A stretch of 64,000 bases of DNA from Candidatus Zixiibacteriota bacterium (GCA_022571985.1 JACZWU010000006.1:124001-188000); one strand, 5' to 3'. Shown: positions 18,723 through 28,209, numbered from the stretch's first letter. Made by a program: numbers and translations. Notes: generated by a model not told the origin, from the letters alone.

Positions 18723-21578
18723 ATGAAAACAACTTTGTTAATACTGACATTTGCTATTTCGATTATTTTGGCGCCACTTGTAACGGCCGGAAATTTGTCA
18801 CCTGAGCTGTCATCTGAAATATCAACTATGGATCGAGATTCGCTGGTTGCTGTCTGGATTCAGCTTCCAAAAGTCAAAACTCAGTCTGCTAATAATTCAA
18901 AATCAGCTGCTCCTGCGACCAGAGCAAAAAGATATAGCCAGAAATATAATTTCTTGAAGTCGGCGCACCAGGCCTCTCAACAGCAGCTGCTGGGCATCCT
19001 AAAGCGGTTAAGAGCCAGTGGAAAGTCTGCCGGGATTAAGCCCAGCTGGCTGGCCAATGTTGTCGAAGTAAAAATTGCTGCCGGTGAGTTAGAAAAACTA
19101 TCAAAAAGAAATGATATCAAAACTATATACTTAGTTCCGGAACTGACCTCAATTCAGCCAGACAATACTCAGGTTCAAAAATCACCATCTTTTTCGGCCG
19201 GCGCTCAATCAAATCTTATTTATATCAATGCCGACCAGGCCTGGCTGGCAGGCTTTACCGGTGCCGGACGGCTGATATGTTCATTTGATACAGGAATCGA
19301 TGGCGACCACCCGGCTCTTTATAACAGCTGGAAAGGTCACGATGGTGACTCGGCCGCCGCCTGGTTTGACCCGCGCTATGGTCAGTCCTTTCCTCATAAC
19401 ATGTTCACAGGTCAACACGGCACTCATACCATGGGAATAATGGTCGGGCATGATGATTCTTCTGGAGATACAGTCGGAGTTGCTTTAAATGCCAGATGGA
19501 TTTCTGCTGCGGTGGTTGATATAACCGGCGCCTCTTACATTGATGCTTTTGAGTGGGCGGCCAATCCCGATGGCGACCCGAATTCGATGGATGACGTGCC
19601 CGATGTAATTAATCACAGCTGGGGCATAATAGATATAGGATGTCAGGAAGTTTTTTACGAACTGATTGAAAATCTTGAAGCATTGGGGATTGTAAATATT
19701 TTCGCGGCTGGTAACGATGGCTCGGGGGCAGCTACTATTCGTAACCCGGCTAACCGTGCTCTGAATTCTATCGACTGCTTTGCGGTTGGCGCAGTTCAGT
19801 TAACTAACCCTGCCTCAATTTGGTCCGGATCTTCAAGAGGACCATCTGATTGCAACGGCGCTATAAAACCAAATGTCACAGCACCGGGTGCAAGCATTCG
19901 CTCTACTACGCCGAACGGCAATTATTCGTCACTTTCGGGAACTTCTATGGCGGCACCGCACGTTTCCGGTTTGGTAGCGCTGATTCGTCAGAAAAACCCG
20001 AATGCAACAGTTGCTGAAATCAAAACCGCCATATTGACTTCGACTCAACAGTTTGGCCTGTCCCTTCCCGATAATACATTCGGCTGGGGTATAATTGACT
20101 GTATGGCTGCACTCAATAAAATTTCTGCAGCCAACCCAGACCCTGACTTGCGGGTCTACGCCTACAATCATGAGGCTGTTTTTGCCGGCGGAACTTTCAG
20201 AGGAAGATTGATACTTCAGAATCTGGGAGCAGATGTTTCTCTTGTCTCGGCAAGTATCATTGGCAGTGATGTGAATTTATCGGTGACAAACGGCTCGGCA
20301 TTCTTCGGCATTATAAATGCCAATGATACTGTAAGTTCCAACGATAGTATCATTGTAGTCGTATCAGAAATTGCTGAAAATGGTTTAGTATTATCTCTTG
20401 ATTTGGAAATTACAAACGGCTCAAGCTACACCGACACTACCAAAATCTATTTTTCTGTCGGCGAACCGACCGAAAGATCGCTGGTGTCGCACAATGTTGG
20501 CAATATAGAATTCGGAGTCAGCAACTTCGGCACTTACGGACTCGGTCCAGCAGGTTCGGGTTCATTTTTCCCGGCTGGCGGGCCGGGGTTCAAGTATAAC
20601 AGCGGTCTTAATGATCTGTTTGAGGGCGGACTGTTGATTGCAACTGATGCGCAGCACGTATCAGACGGCATCCGCAATGCTATAGGTGAGCCCGATGGCG
20701 ATTTCCGGGTTCTTCCGGGCGGAAATATTCAGATTGATCTTCTTGGTGCAGAGTCAGCGCAGAAGACTAAGGCTGTCTTTGATGACAGCCGCGCCGAAAA
20801 CCCGATAGGCATTAGTGTCAAGCAGTTTACTTACAGCTTTCCTGAAACAGAAAATGACGATTTTATTATTCTCAGATATATTTTAACCAATGACAACCCG
20901 TTTTCGCTAAGCGGTGTATACGCTGGATTATATTTTGACTGGGATATTATCTCATTCTTTTCCAATGCCGGAGGCTATGAAAGCTCTACAGGAATCAGCT
21001 GGATAGCTTACAACGGATCTAATGGAATTGAAGATTACCGTGCAACTGTCGTCTTAGACGGCTTACAAGCCGGAACATTAACTGATTTAGGCTCGGCGGT
21101 TTATTATCCTGAAGGTTATACTGAGTCAGAAAAGTTTTTGGCTTTGACAGCCGGATATGGTTCGGCCACAATGTACTCTGCAGCTAAGTTTGACCTGTTT
21201 CAAGTGATATCTGTCGGACCTGTCAGCATACCTGTCGGTGAGAGTAGAATTGTTGCGTTTGCAATAATAGCCGGAAACACGATGACTGAAGTGGAAAACA
21301 GCGCAGCTGCGGCTCTGGCTGTTTACGATTCACTTATAAACGGCTGTTGCAATGAACTGTCCGGAGACATAAATAATGATCTGGCACCAAAGCCCAATAT
21401 TTTGGATTTGACCTATCTAGTAGATTTTATTTTCCGAGGTGGACCAGGCCCTGTTTGCCGGCAGGAAGCCAACCTGAATGGAAGCTCCACTCCGCATCCT
21501 AATATATTAGACCTAACCTATGTGATTGATGTAATCTTTAGAGGCGGCCCGGACCCAATTGCCTGTCCCGGCTATTAG
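18723..21578 (+). CDS. Secreted subtilisin-like (S8) protease with dockerin tail
   Basis: This 951-residue protein has a signal peptide (1-23) and a pro-region (about 30-160). The S8 catalytic domain is complete: Asp189 in CSFDTGIDGDHP, His232 in QHGTHTMG, oxyanion Asn331 in AAGND and Ser408 in LSGTSMAAPHVSG. About 350 residues of beta-rich, immunoglobulin-like sequence follow. The C-terminus has two dockerin-like halves, GDINNDLAPKPNILDLTYLV and PNILDLTYVIDVIFRGG, the first with a degenerate calcium loop. It probably acts outside the cell on proteins. The tail is of the same kind as in the two BNR proteins, suggesting a shared export or anchoring route. Confidence 0.93.
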   Translation: MKTTLLILTFAISIILAPLVTAGNLSPELSSEISTMDRDSLVAVWIQLPKVKTQSANNSKSAAPATRAKRYSQKYNFLKSAHQASQQQLLGILKRLRASGKSAGIKPSWLANVVEVKIAAGELEKLSKRNDIKTIYLVPELTSIQPDNTQVQKSPSFSAGAQSNLIYINADQAWLAGFTGAGRLICSFDTGIDGDHPALYNSWKGHDGDSAAAWFDPRYGQSFPHNMFTGQHGTHTMGIMVGHDDSSGDTVGVALNARWISAAVVDITGASYIDAFEWAANPDGDPNSMDDVPDVINHSWGIIDIGCQEVFYELIENLEALGIVNIFAAGNDGSGAATIRNPANRALNSIDCFAVGAVQLTNPASIWSGSSRGPSDCNGAIKPNVTAPGASIRSTTPNGNYSSLSGTSMAAPHVSGLVALIRQKNPNATVAEIKTAILTSTQQFGLSLPDNTFGWGIIDCMAALNKISAANPDPDLRVYAYNHEAVFAGGTFRGRLILQNLGADVSLVSASIIGSDVNLSVTNGSAFFGIINANDTVSSNDSIIVVVSEIAENGLVLSLDLEITNGSSYTDTTKIYFSVGEPTERSLVSHNVGNIEFGVSNFGTYGLGPAGSGSFFPAGGPGFKYNSGLNDLFEGGLLIATDAQHVSDGIRNAIGEPDGDFRVLPGGNIQIDLLGAESAQKTKAVFDDSRAENPIGISVKQFTYSFPETENDDFIILRYILTNDNPFSLSGVYAGLYFDWDIISFFSNAGGYESSTGISWIAYNGSNGIEDYRATVVLDGLQAGTLTDLGSAVYYPEGYTESEKFLALTAGYGSATMYSAAKFDLFQVISVGPVSIPVGESRIVAFAIIAGNTMTEVENSAAAALAVYDSLINGCCNELSGDINNDLAPKPNILDLTYLVDFIFRGGPGPVCRQEANLNGSSTPHPNILDLTYVIDVIFRGGPDPIACPGY

Positions 21579-21594
21579 CAGAACATTTTTGAGC

Positions 21595-22701
21595 TCAATT
21601 ATAGAACGACATTGCTCTTAAGCCGGTCTGTTTTTTTATAAAACTTGCCTGCCTTTTATGGTGGCAAAAGATAAGCCGTTTATCTTCCGGTACCGTTGAA
21701 AAGTCAAAATCACCTTTGTGCCTGAATTCTTTTTCATTCCTCCAGTCTGTTTTCTCTCCAGCCGACTGCCACCACCAATGATCCTGCCCGTCTATCGGCT
21801 TTTCTTGTGACGGCTGGTAATAGCGAACTTCTTTTATGCCGTGTGCCATTGCATAATTCCTTTCAATGCCAATTCCAAACGGCTCAAAAGACATCTGACA
21901 ATACCGGGCACGCCATTTCATCAGACGAATAGCCTCTTGAGGTACCAGACCTGAAAAACAAACTGTCTTGACATTAGAGGGCATGTTCTTTGACGATGCT
22001 ATGATAGCTTGACCACTCAGAATTTGGCGCAAGGTATCAAAGGCCGTTCGCCGGTATTTATCTGAGCCAAATATCATCCTGTAAAAATCGAGTTTGTTTT
22101 CATCAGGCCAGCGACGATTGGTCGCTCGGGTCCAGTGAATCAAATAAGACTCATCTAAGGACTTTATCTTATTCGAAAGAGCGCTGCTGTCGATTTGGTA
22201 AGCAAGTTTACTTTTCTTCTTTTCGTATGCAGTTTCAAACTCTCTGACAATAGTTTTTCCGTCTGCCTCTGATTTTGATAATAGCTTAGACATATTTCCG
22301 CCCGGCCTGACAGACACCGGTATGAGAATATCTGCCTGGTCGATTATAGATTCGTCCCGGATACCTGCCAGTTGCAGAGGTGTCAAGTCGTTTGAATTTT
22401 GGTAATTGATTTTATCAAACGTCACTCTGCCGGCGGACAAACAAAACTGCCTGGATATTTTTGACTTAAGCAGTTCGAAACTTGAAATTCCGCTGACCGG
22501 AATCAGCAGCCTTAGCGGCACAAAATTCAGCACGGCGCAGGCTGTTATTATCTCCCAGTTACGGCTGCCTGCAGATGAGATGAGAGTCAGCTTTTCTCTC
22601 TTTAGAGAACGAACTGCCTCACTTAGTTTTCTGACCCAGAACTTAGAAAGCGAAGGCCTCAGACACTGCCGGGATAGAATTATAGCTACACTTTTTGACA
22701 A
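21595..22701 (-). CDS. Unrecognised protein, possible SLOG-like N-terminal domain
   Basis: The protein has 368 residues and no signal peptide. The N-terminal third (VAIILSRQCLRPS, LTLISSAGSRNWEIITACA, DQADILIPVSVRPGGNMSKL) has the alternating strand-helix and small-residue turns of Rossmann-like SLOG/DprA folds, which bind nucleotides; this is a weak resemblance. The C-terminal half contains VCFSGLVPQEAIRLMKWR and FEPFGIGIERNYAMAHGIKE, loosely like DUF2971-type proteins, with several His and Trp. It converges with the protease gene (16 bp apart). A nucleotide-sensing or stress role is only a guess. Confidence 0.5.
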   Translation of the reverse strand: MSKSVAIILSRQCLRPSLSKFWVRKLSEAVRSLKREKLTLISSAGSRNWEIITACAVLNFVPLRLLIPVSGISSFELLKSKISRQFCLSAGRVTFDKINYQNSNDLTPLQLAGIRDESIIDQADILIPVSVRPGGNMSKLLSKSEADGKTIVREFETAYEKKKSKLAYQIDSSALSNKIKSLDESYLIHWTRATNRRWPDENKLDFYRMIFGSDKYRRTAFDTLRQILSGQAIIASSKNMPSNVKTVCFSGLVPQEAIRLMKWRARYCQMSFEPFGIGIERNYAMAHGIKEVRYYQPSQEKPIDGQDHWWWQSAGEKTDWRNEKEFRHKGDFDFSTVPEDKRLIFCHHKRQASFIKKQTGLRAMSFYN

Positions 22702-22830
22702 GAGCTGACTGTTACTTATAGATTAAAAATTTCAGTTATCAGGCGCTATCGCCTGCTTCTTGAAGAGAAACTGTGCTTAGAGCCTGGGTTTTGTCAATCA
22801 CATTTCTGATAGTCGGGGCATTCCCTCATT

Positions 22831-23961
22831 TTAGAAACTCCCCTGAAGGAATAAAACTACGCCATTTACATCAATCGATTCACCGAAGAAAGGCATTTGG
22901 TAGTCATCACGGAAGAATTCAGCCTTTATCGCCAATCCTTCGACGATATCCCTGCCAACGGCTGCTTGAAGTCTTGATACATTCTGATCTTTTGGGAAAA
23001 GGGAAACCACTTCCTGTCTGTTCGCAAATCCTGCTTGAGGAACCATATCTGAAATACCCGAATTTGATCCGTCATTATCTTCGGGATGCCAACCCGAAAC
23101 TCTGGCAGCAAAGTTCCACTTGCCAGTTTTGTACCCTACTTCTCCCATCCAGATTATAACATCGTCCAAAGTGGTACTTTTATCATCATCATATGTAAGC
23201 AGACCATAATATCCCTTACCAAACAACCCGTTGCGTGAATTCCAGTGGGCGTCTGCCAGCCAACCATACAATTTGAAAAACAAATGCTCCTGACTGTGAA
23301 TGAAAGATCCGGCCGCTTTGAACTCATCATTAAACTTTACAGTACCGCGGCTTGTGAACCCGAAGTACCCGTCCGCGTTTGAAGATGACTCGTTCAAATT
23401 ATTAAAGACCGATGCGGAAAATTCAAAAAAACCGTGCGTAGTTGTACCCATTAGACCGATTGCATTGAGCGTTCCCACATCACCGCCCAGGACGCTGTAT
23501 AACAAAGAATTCAGCAGAAATGCATTACGGGTGGCATCTGCATTGTTAGTTAAAGTTTCGGTAGTGATACCAAAAGGAGCGTCAAACGAACCGGCTACTA
23601 AAGTTGAATGGTAGTCTGGAAACGATACTGCTATACTTAAATCAGTAACTTCTACAGCCGGCCCAGGAAAACCAAAACTGCCATCTCCGGTACTGGTTTG
23701 CAGCTGGGCTAGACCAGTAATTCTCTCATTTAGAGACCACTCAAAATCGAGATTTACGGCGTAATCGAACTGTCGACGGTAGCCTTTTTCTGGATCATCC
23801 TTTTTCCACAAATAGTTCCACACTCCGAGATAATTGCCACTAACCGTTACTCTTTCGAAAATTTCGTCGGCTTTGGCCTTTGGAGAAGACATCACTAATA
23901 ACAAGGCAGTACTGATTGCAGTTATAAGTATTGTTACTGTAAAACAGTTTTTCTGAATCAT
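22831..23961 (-). CDS. Outer-membrane beta-barrel protein (porin-like)
   Basis: The 376 residues include a signal peptide (about 1-31, ending in PKAKA). Amphipathic strands with alternating aromatic residues run throughout (FDYAVNLDFEWSLNERITG, KLYGWLADAHWN, WNFAARVSGWH), and the protein ends in Phe (VVLFLQGSF), the classic barrel-assembly signal. It probably forms a substrate-specific porin. The start codon lies 5 bp after the stop of a truncated DtxR-type repressor, so it is probably transcribed and translated from the old repressor promoter and may respond to metals. The ligand is unknown. Confidence 0.82.
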   Translation of the reverse strand: MIQKNCFTVTILITAISTALLLVMSSPKAKADEIFERVTVSGNYLGVWNYLWKKDDPEKGYRRQFDYAVNLDFEWSLNERITGLAQLQTSTGDGSFGFPGPAVEVTDLSIAVSFPDYHSTLVAGSFDAPFGITTETLTNNADATRNAFLLNSLLYSVLGGDVGTLNAIGLMGTTTHGFFEFSASVFNNLNESSSNADGYFGFTSRGTVKFNDEFKAAGSFIHSQEHLFFKLYGWLADAHWNSRNGLFGKGYYGLLTYDDDKSTTLDDVIIWMGEVGYKTGKWNFAARVSGWHPEDNDGSNSGISDMVPQAGFANRQEVVSLFPKDQNVSRLQAAVGRDIVEGLAIKAEFFRDDYQMPFFGESIDVNGVVLFLQGSF

Positions 23962-23966
23962 CTTAA

Positions 23967-24152
23967 CTATCCTATATTTGAAGGCTTATTTGTTTCCAAT
24001 TTCATATCATGCAGTTTAAGAACCATACTGGTCACCGAGGCCGGCTTAACCTTAAGACGTTCAGCCGGTTGCGTGGTCACAACCTTGCCGGCCTCTTTTC
24101 CGAGGGCGTAAATTGCCTTCAGATAATCTTCTATAGACTCGCTCAGTATCAT
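23967..24152 (-). pseudogene. Truncated DtxR/MntR-type metal-dependent repressor (N-terminal HTH only)
   Basis: Only 61 residues remain. The N-terminal part (LSESIEDYLKAIYALGKEAG, then RLKVKPASVTSMVLKL) is the winged-helix DNA-binding domain of DtxR/MntR repressors. After LHDMKL the similarity stops and a short unrelated tail (ETNKPSNIG) leads to a stop. The dimerisation and metal-binding domains (about 80 further residues) are missing. The porin gene begins 5 bp later. It is either a deletion remnant or a short DNA-binding-only protein; I favour a remnant. Confidence 0.72.
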
Positions 24153-24168
24153 GTTAATTAAACCTAAT

Positions 24169-24196
24169 ATATTATTTAGTCTTGCCTAAATAATAT
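24169..24196. promoter_or_regulatory. 28-bp palindrome, probable DtxR/MntR-type operator
   Basis: Perfect 11-bp arms ATATTATTTAG / CTAAATAATAT enclose TCTTGC. The site is 17 bp upstream of the repressor-remnant start on the minus strand and 98 bp upstream of the plus-strand beta-helix gene. The core TTTAG-N6-CTAAA resembles the TTAGG..CCTAA half-sites bound by DtxR/IdeR. It probably controls the repressor-porin unit, perhaps through a repressor encoded elsewhere. Confidence 0.6.
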
Positions 24197-24293
24197 CGGT
24201 AAATATATGAGTTTTGATAAACAAGTCAACACAAATCTTAGCTGCTTGTTATGAGGCTGATAGCCTGTTAATTTATCTGATGGGTCTGATAAA

Positions 24294-25514
24294 ATGAAGA
24301 GATTACCTTTTCAAAGCAGCTTACTATTGCTGCTGCTGGTTGCGGCTTCGGCCAGCGGCGCTACTCTTACGGTCGAACGCGGCACCGACTTTCAAGCTGT
24401 AATTAATTTTGCCTCAAGCGGCGATACCATACTGCTTTCTGCTAAAGTTTATGAAGCCGCGCCAATTGCTTTCACAGATTCACTATGCGGTAACTGTCTT
24501 GACCCCAAAACTCTGGTAGCTGCCAGCTACGGTTTTATTGTCAAGAATAAGTCGCTGGTTATAATTGGTGCCGATAGAAACAAAACTATTCTTCTTACTA
24601 AAGGCGGCTATGGTCTTTATTTTAAGAATTCACTTAATTCTATAATTAGAAATCTGACCATTACCGGCGGCAGACGCGATGCTGACGGCAACGCCACCGA
24701 TGCCGCCATAGTCGTTCGCAACTCTCGCGTTCTAATTGAAGAAATTAACATTCGCGACAACGATAACAGGCACAAAGATTCCGCAGTAGTCGTAGGTATC
24801 GGCGGAGTTTTTGGACGTGAAGGCGCCGACATTACCATTAGAAATTGCAGCATTACTAACAACGGCTGGGATGGTGTGGCTCTTTATCGCGGTGCTACTG
24901 CACTGGTAACCGACTGCATTATCAAAGACGGACGCGGCGCCGGTATCGGTGTCACCTGGGATGCCTCCTGCAGCGCTTTTCGAAACGACATCAGCGGCTT
25001 CTGGAAAGGCATCGGCGCCTTCGGGACATCATGGGTGGTCGCGCGAAATAACAGTGTACATGATAATCTTGGCTGGGGAATTATTGCTACCGGTCAGTCG
25101 TATATGGATATTGCTAATAATATAGTCCATCACAATGGTAACTGCGGGGTGGCGCCCTGGTCTAACGAAAGCCGCGGAAGAATAGTCAATAACGTTATCA
25201 CCAAAAACGGCTGGCGTAAAGAGTGGGTCTGCCCTTGCGTAGGGGTTTGGAACAACGGCGACTGGGCCAAATGGCAGTTTGCTAATAATCTTGTCTGGAA
25301 CAATAAAGAAGGCGAATACGAAAATATCTTCGACCAGACTGACCTAAACGGTAATCTGAACGCCGACCCCAGGTTTCTCCCTGAAAAAAATTTCATATAT
25401 CTGCCCGATTCACCCCTCTGGAATTCAGGAGATACTGCTATTTACAATCCAGATGGAACTCGTTCGCATTTAGGCATTTACGGCGGTCCTCAGGCTGTCA
25501 GACAGCCCCGATAA
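24294..25514 (+). CDS. Secreted right-handed beta-helix repeat protein
   Basis: This 406-residue protein has a signal peptide (about 1-23). The body has the periodic pattern of parallel beta-helix proteins, with many short units such as ITIRNCSITNNGWDGVALYR, ATALVTDCIIKDGRG and MDIANNIVHHNGNCG, rich in Asn and Gly at turn positions. Related proteins are polysaccharide lyases or surface adhesins. I see no assured catalytic set, so substrate cleavage is not claimed. The final part (NADPRFLPEKNFIYLPDSP) is the usual end of this family. It is transcribed away from the palindrome at 24,169-24,196. Confidence 0.8.
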   Translation: MKRLPFQSSLLLLLLVAASASGATLTVERGTDFQAVINFASSGDTILLSAKVYEAAPIAFTDSLCGNCLDPKTLVAASYGFIVKNKSLVIIGADRNKTILLTKGGYGLYFKNSLNSIIRNLTITGGRRDADGNATDAAIVVRNSRVLIEEINIRDNDNRHKDSAVVVGIGGVFGREGADITIRNCSITNNGWDGVALYRGATALVTDCIIKDGRGAGIGVTWDASCSAFRNDISGFWKGIGAFGTSWVVARNNSVHDNLGWGIIATGQSYMDIANNIVHHNGNCGVAPWSNESRGRIVNNVITKNGWRKEWVCPCVGVWNNGDWAKWQFANNLVWNNKEGEYENIFDQTDLNGNLNADPRFLPEKNFIYLPDSPLWNSGDTAIYNPDGTRSHLGIYGGPQAVRQPR

Positions 25515-25631
25515 GCTTTTTTTTCTCAAACCAAAAACATTGAAAAAAAGTGAACAATATGGCTCAATAAAGAGCTCAGTCTTCCGATTATTTAAAGAGA
25601 TTATCTTTTTAAACAACTGGAGGATTCTAAC

Positions 25632-26567
25632 ATGAAGAGATTTACTCTTTTATTCACACTGCTGTCATTAGGAGCATTCATAACATTGCTTCCCGGCTGC
25701 AGCACAGATGACGCCATTACTAACCTGATTCAGGGTGACACCAATTCATCTGAATTTCAGGCAGTTGAAAACATTGTTGGCGCCGAAGGTTTCGAAGTCA
25801 TTGGCAATTCATTCTATTTATCGCTGGAAATACTTGATTCTATTCCAGGGTCCACTTTCTCGCCAAAAAAAGCTATCTCAAGACAGGCCTTGGGTGTCGG
25901 TGATGAAATTTTTGTTTTCTCATCACTTAGTTACGCTTATGACGGTGTCTGGCATGTATTCACATTTGCCGCTTCAGTAATTGACACTATTTACAATGAC
26001 ACAATAAACATTAGTGGTATTGATTCTGTTCAGATATTGTCCGAAGGTCAGACATTGCAGGTTCCTGACTCAACCTTGGATGAACTGCGAATCAGGTCTC
26101 ACATTAACATCGCTAAAGTAGGCGGAGATTTTTTGGCCAGTTTAGATCATGCAATAACGGTGACAGGAATCACTGTTGACATGATATCACCTGTTACAAT
26201 TAATGGTACGGCTACAGAATCCGCGACTGGGAGTGACGGTGATTCAACATTAGTTTGCGACTTTACCTATGGCAATACACTAACTGCAACTAATATAGTA
26301 TTTTCAGAAGGCGGAACTATCGGTTGCCCAACTTCAGGCTCAATCAGCTCGACAGCAACTATTAATATATCCTGTATTGGTGATCTTGGTGCTGGAGTTG
26401 ATACTATCTCAGTATCTGGTGTCTGGACAGCTACCGGCGTCTATGCTTCTGACGGCAGCGTAACGCTGACGATCTCTGATGGTACAACTGTCTGGAATAC
26501 TACCGAGCCTTGTGATGACGGTGTACAGGCGAGTGGTACCTCACGCTGGACCCGCGATTTTAATTAG
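25632..26567 (+). CDS. Lipoprotein of unknown function
   Basis: This 311-residue protein has a clear Shine-Dalgarno (TGGAGG), a type II signal sequence and the lipobox LPGC. The mature protein is Thr/Ser/Asp-rich and beta-stranded, ending in paired Cys-containing strands (FSEGGTIGCPTSGSISS, TEPCDDGVQASGTSRWTRDF). I do not recognise the family. Probably attached to the outer membrane. It is followed directly by a strong terminator and is the last backbone gene before tRNA-Ser. Confidence 0.72.
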   Translation: MKRFTLLFTLLSLGAFITLLPGCSTDDAITNLIQGDTNSSEFQAVENIVGAEGFEVIGNSFYLSLEILDSIPGSTFSPKKAISRQALGVGDEIFVFSSLSYAYDGVWHVFTFAASVIDTIYNDTINISGIDSVQILSEGQTLQVPDSTLDELRIRSHINIAKVGGDFLASLDHAITVTGITVDMISPVTINGTATESATGSDGDSTLVCDFTYGNTLTATNIVFSEGGTIGCPTSGSISSTATINISCIGDLGAGVDTISVSGVWTATGVYASDGSVTLTISDGTTVWNTTEPCDDGVQASGTSRWTRDFN

Positions 26568-26587
26568 AATTCCTTGGACATTAATGT

Positions 26588-26618
26588 AAAAGGCGCCTAA
26601 CGCAGGGCGCCTTTTTTT
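26588..26618 (+). terminator. Rho-independent terminator
   Basis: The stem AGGCGCC / GGCGCCT with an 8-base loop is followed by seven T. It lies 21 bases after the lipoprotein stop codon. Confidence 0.87.
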
Positions 26619-26726
26619 GTGTAACAAATTCAGTCTCACAGATCAGCCTGACACTCCTGCTATAGTCACCCTGAGCCTGCTTTAGTCCCAAGTCCGTTTT
26701 GTTGGACAGGGGTCGAAGGGTCAGTA

Positions 26727-26755
26727 TTTAGTGGGCGGCAGACGCCTCGTCTGCC
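26727..26755 (+). repeat. REP-like palindromic element, copy 2
   Basis: TTTAGTGGGCGGC runs into a perfect hairpin GGCAGACG-CCT-CGTCTGCC. The leading 13 bases match the element at 8785-8816 in opposite orientation, while the hairpin differs. The rest of the 26,619-26,847 gap contains no gene that I can support. Confidence 0.5.
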
Positions 26756-26847
26756 CCAAAGACACCGATTCTCCATGAGCGGATATATTAACTTGACCCT
26801 GAGGCAAATTCTCATAGTTTTGTGCTGTCCGAAAAGCACTCTTGTAG

Positions 26848-26879
26848 GTCAGGACACGCCTCTTTGGCGTGGTCCTGAC
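26848..26879. repeat. Second palindromic intergenic element just before tRNA-Ser
   Basis: GTCAGGACACGCC and GGCGTGGTCCTGAC pair over 13 bases with one bulge around a TCTTT loop. No T-run follows, so it is not an ordinary terminator. It resembles the dispersed hairpins of REP-type repeats and lies 17 bp upstream of the tRNA. Confidence 0.5.
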
Positions 26880-26895
26880 AAGTAAGAATAGGCGT

Positions 26896-26980
26896 GGAGG
26901 AGTGGCTGAGTGGTCGAAAGCGGCGGTCTTGAAAACCGTTGTGCCGCAAGGTACCGTGGGTTCGAATCCTACCTCCTCCG
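26896..26980 (+). tRNA. tRNA-Ser (anticodon TGA)
   Basis: The acceptor stem GGAGGAG pairs with CTCCTCC, with discriminator G at 26,980. The anticodon loop CTTGAAA contains TGA. A long variable arm (TTGTGCCGCAAGGTACC) marks the serine class. The T-arm is GTGGGTTCGAATCCTAC. The CCA end is not encoded; CTTAATAA follows. The adjacent tyrosine integrase makes its 3' end the likely integration site of the island. Confidence 0.95.
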
Positions 26981-27074
26981 CTTAATAATTTTCTAACAGT
27001 ATATTCCCTTATTTATCAATAAGTTATTGACATTTTCTTCTCCGTTTAGTATATTTTCTAACGAATTTCTAACA
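26981..27074. other. Candidate left attachment region of the island
   Basis: CTTAATAATTTTCTAACA (26,981-26,998) directly follows the tRNA. The nonamer TTTTCTAAC or near copies recur at 27,053-27,062 and 27,064-27,074, just before the integrase start. Matching copies occur at the far end (62,893-62,920). Repeats of this spacing are usual for core and arm-type integrase sites. The A+T-rich motif alone could arise by chance, so the assignment rests on position at both ends. Confidence 0.45.
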
Positions 27075-27081
27075 CTTTATT

Positions 27082-28209
27082 ATGGCAAGTATACAGTTCA
27101 AAAAAGGCAAAAATGGTAAGAAAACCTTCTATGTGGTTATTTCTCACCGCGCTGGGCATAAGTGGATCAAAGCCGGCTCTATCAGGGACGCTAAGATTTT
27201 GAAGAAAGAAATTGAAAGGTTAAGTGAATCTAAGCGTTTTGAGAGTCTTGGGCTTGTTTCTAGGCAAAAGAGAATTGATGATTTCTTTCAAGAGTATGCT
27301 GATTACATCAAGTTGAGAAATGCTCCTAGTACTGTAAAACGATACCTGTCTGTATTGAACACCTTTGTTACATTTTTAAAGCTCTTTCACCCGAACATTA
27401 AGGGACTTTCACAAATAACCCCTGACATCATTGAAGCTTATCAGAGCAAAAGGCTACAATCCCTTAATCTTAAGGTCGCTGCTGATGGCGACAAAACAGG
27501 TAACCACAAAAACAAGCGTCTGCCAAAACCCCAAACAGTAAACAACGAAGTTGTCATGCTAGCTTGTGCATTCAATTGGGGTGTAAAAAGAGGACTAATA
27601 AGCTCTTCCCCTACAAAGAACGTAAGCAAACTTCGAGAATTGGCTAGTAGGCAGCCACGGCTACTAACCATTGATGAGTGCAAATTGCTTGTCAAAACTG
27701 CCCAAACACTTTGCAAGAACCCTTCCCTAAAAGTCTATGCAAATATCTTTTCATTTCTCTTAAATACTGGACTGCGCTCAGGCGAGCTTTGCAATCTAAC
27801 CTGGAATGACGTAGATTTGAAAAATGGACTAATAAGAATACAACCAAAAGATGGTTGGACACCAAAAACCTTTACTAGAGAATTTTACCTCAATGAAACA
27901 TCACTCAAAATACTGATAGAGACAAAACAAGAAAATCAATGGATATTTACAAACTCTAATGGTAACAGACTGGATACAGACGACATAAGAAGAATACTAA
28001 TCAAGATCGCCCGAATTGCTGGCATTGACGGGTTGACGAGAGTTCATGATTTACGGCACACATTTAGCAGTCATCTGCAAATGAATGGTGTGGACGCAGC
28101 AACAGTCGCGGCCATTCTTGGTCATAAAGACCTCACGACAACCAGGATTTACACTCACCAAACCCAAGAGCATTTGAGAAGTAGTATTAACAGGGTGGGA
28201 ATTGAATGA
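27082..28209 (+). CDS. Tyrosine recombinase / integrase of the tRNA-Ser island
   Basis: This 375-residue site-specific recombinase is expected to integrate and excise the island at tRNA-Ser. It has an N-terminal arm-binding-like segment (1-60), a SAM-like core-binding domain (about 65-190) and a catalytic domain. Catalytic residues are Arg232 in GLRSGELCNL, His322 and Arg325 in HDLRHTFSSH, the following His in LGHKDLTTTR and nucleophile Tyr357 in RIYTH. All are intact, so the enzyme is probably active. It starts 102 bp after the tRNA and runs away from it, the standard arrangement. Confidence 0.95.
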   Translation: MASIQFKKGKNGKKTFYVVISHRAGHKWIKAGSIRDAKILKKEIERLSESKRFESLGLVSRQKRIDDFFQEYADYIKLRNAPSTVKRYLSVLNTFVTFLKLFHPNIKGLSQITPDIIEAYQSKRLQSLNLKVAADGDKTGNHKNKRLPKPQTVNNEVVMLACAFNWGVKRGLISSSPTKNVSKLRELASRQPRLLTIDECKLLVKTAQTLCKNPSLKVYANIFSFLLNTGLRSGELCNLTWNDVDLKNGLIRIQPKDGWTPKTFTREFYLNETSLKILIETKQENQWIFTNSNGNRLDTDDIRRILIKIARIAGIDGLTRVHDLRHTFSSHLQMNGVDAATVAAILGHKDLTTTRIYTHQTQEHLRSSINRVGIE

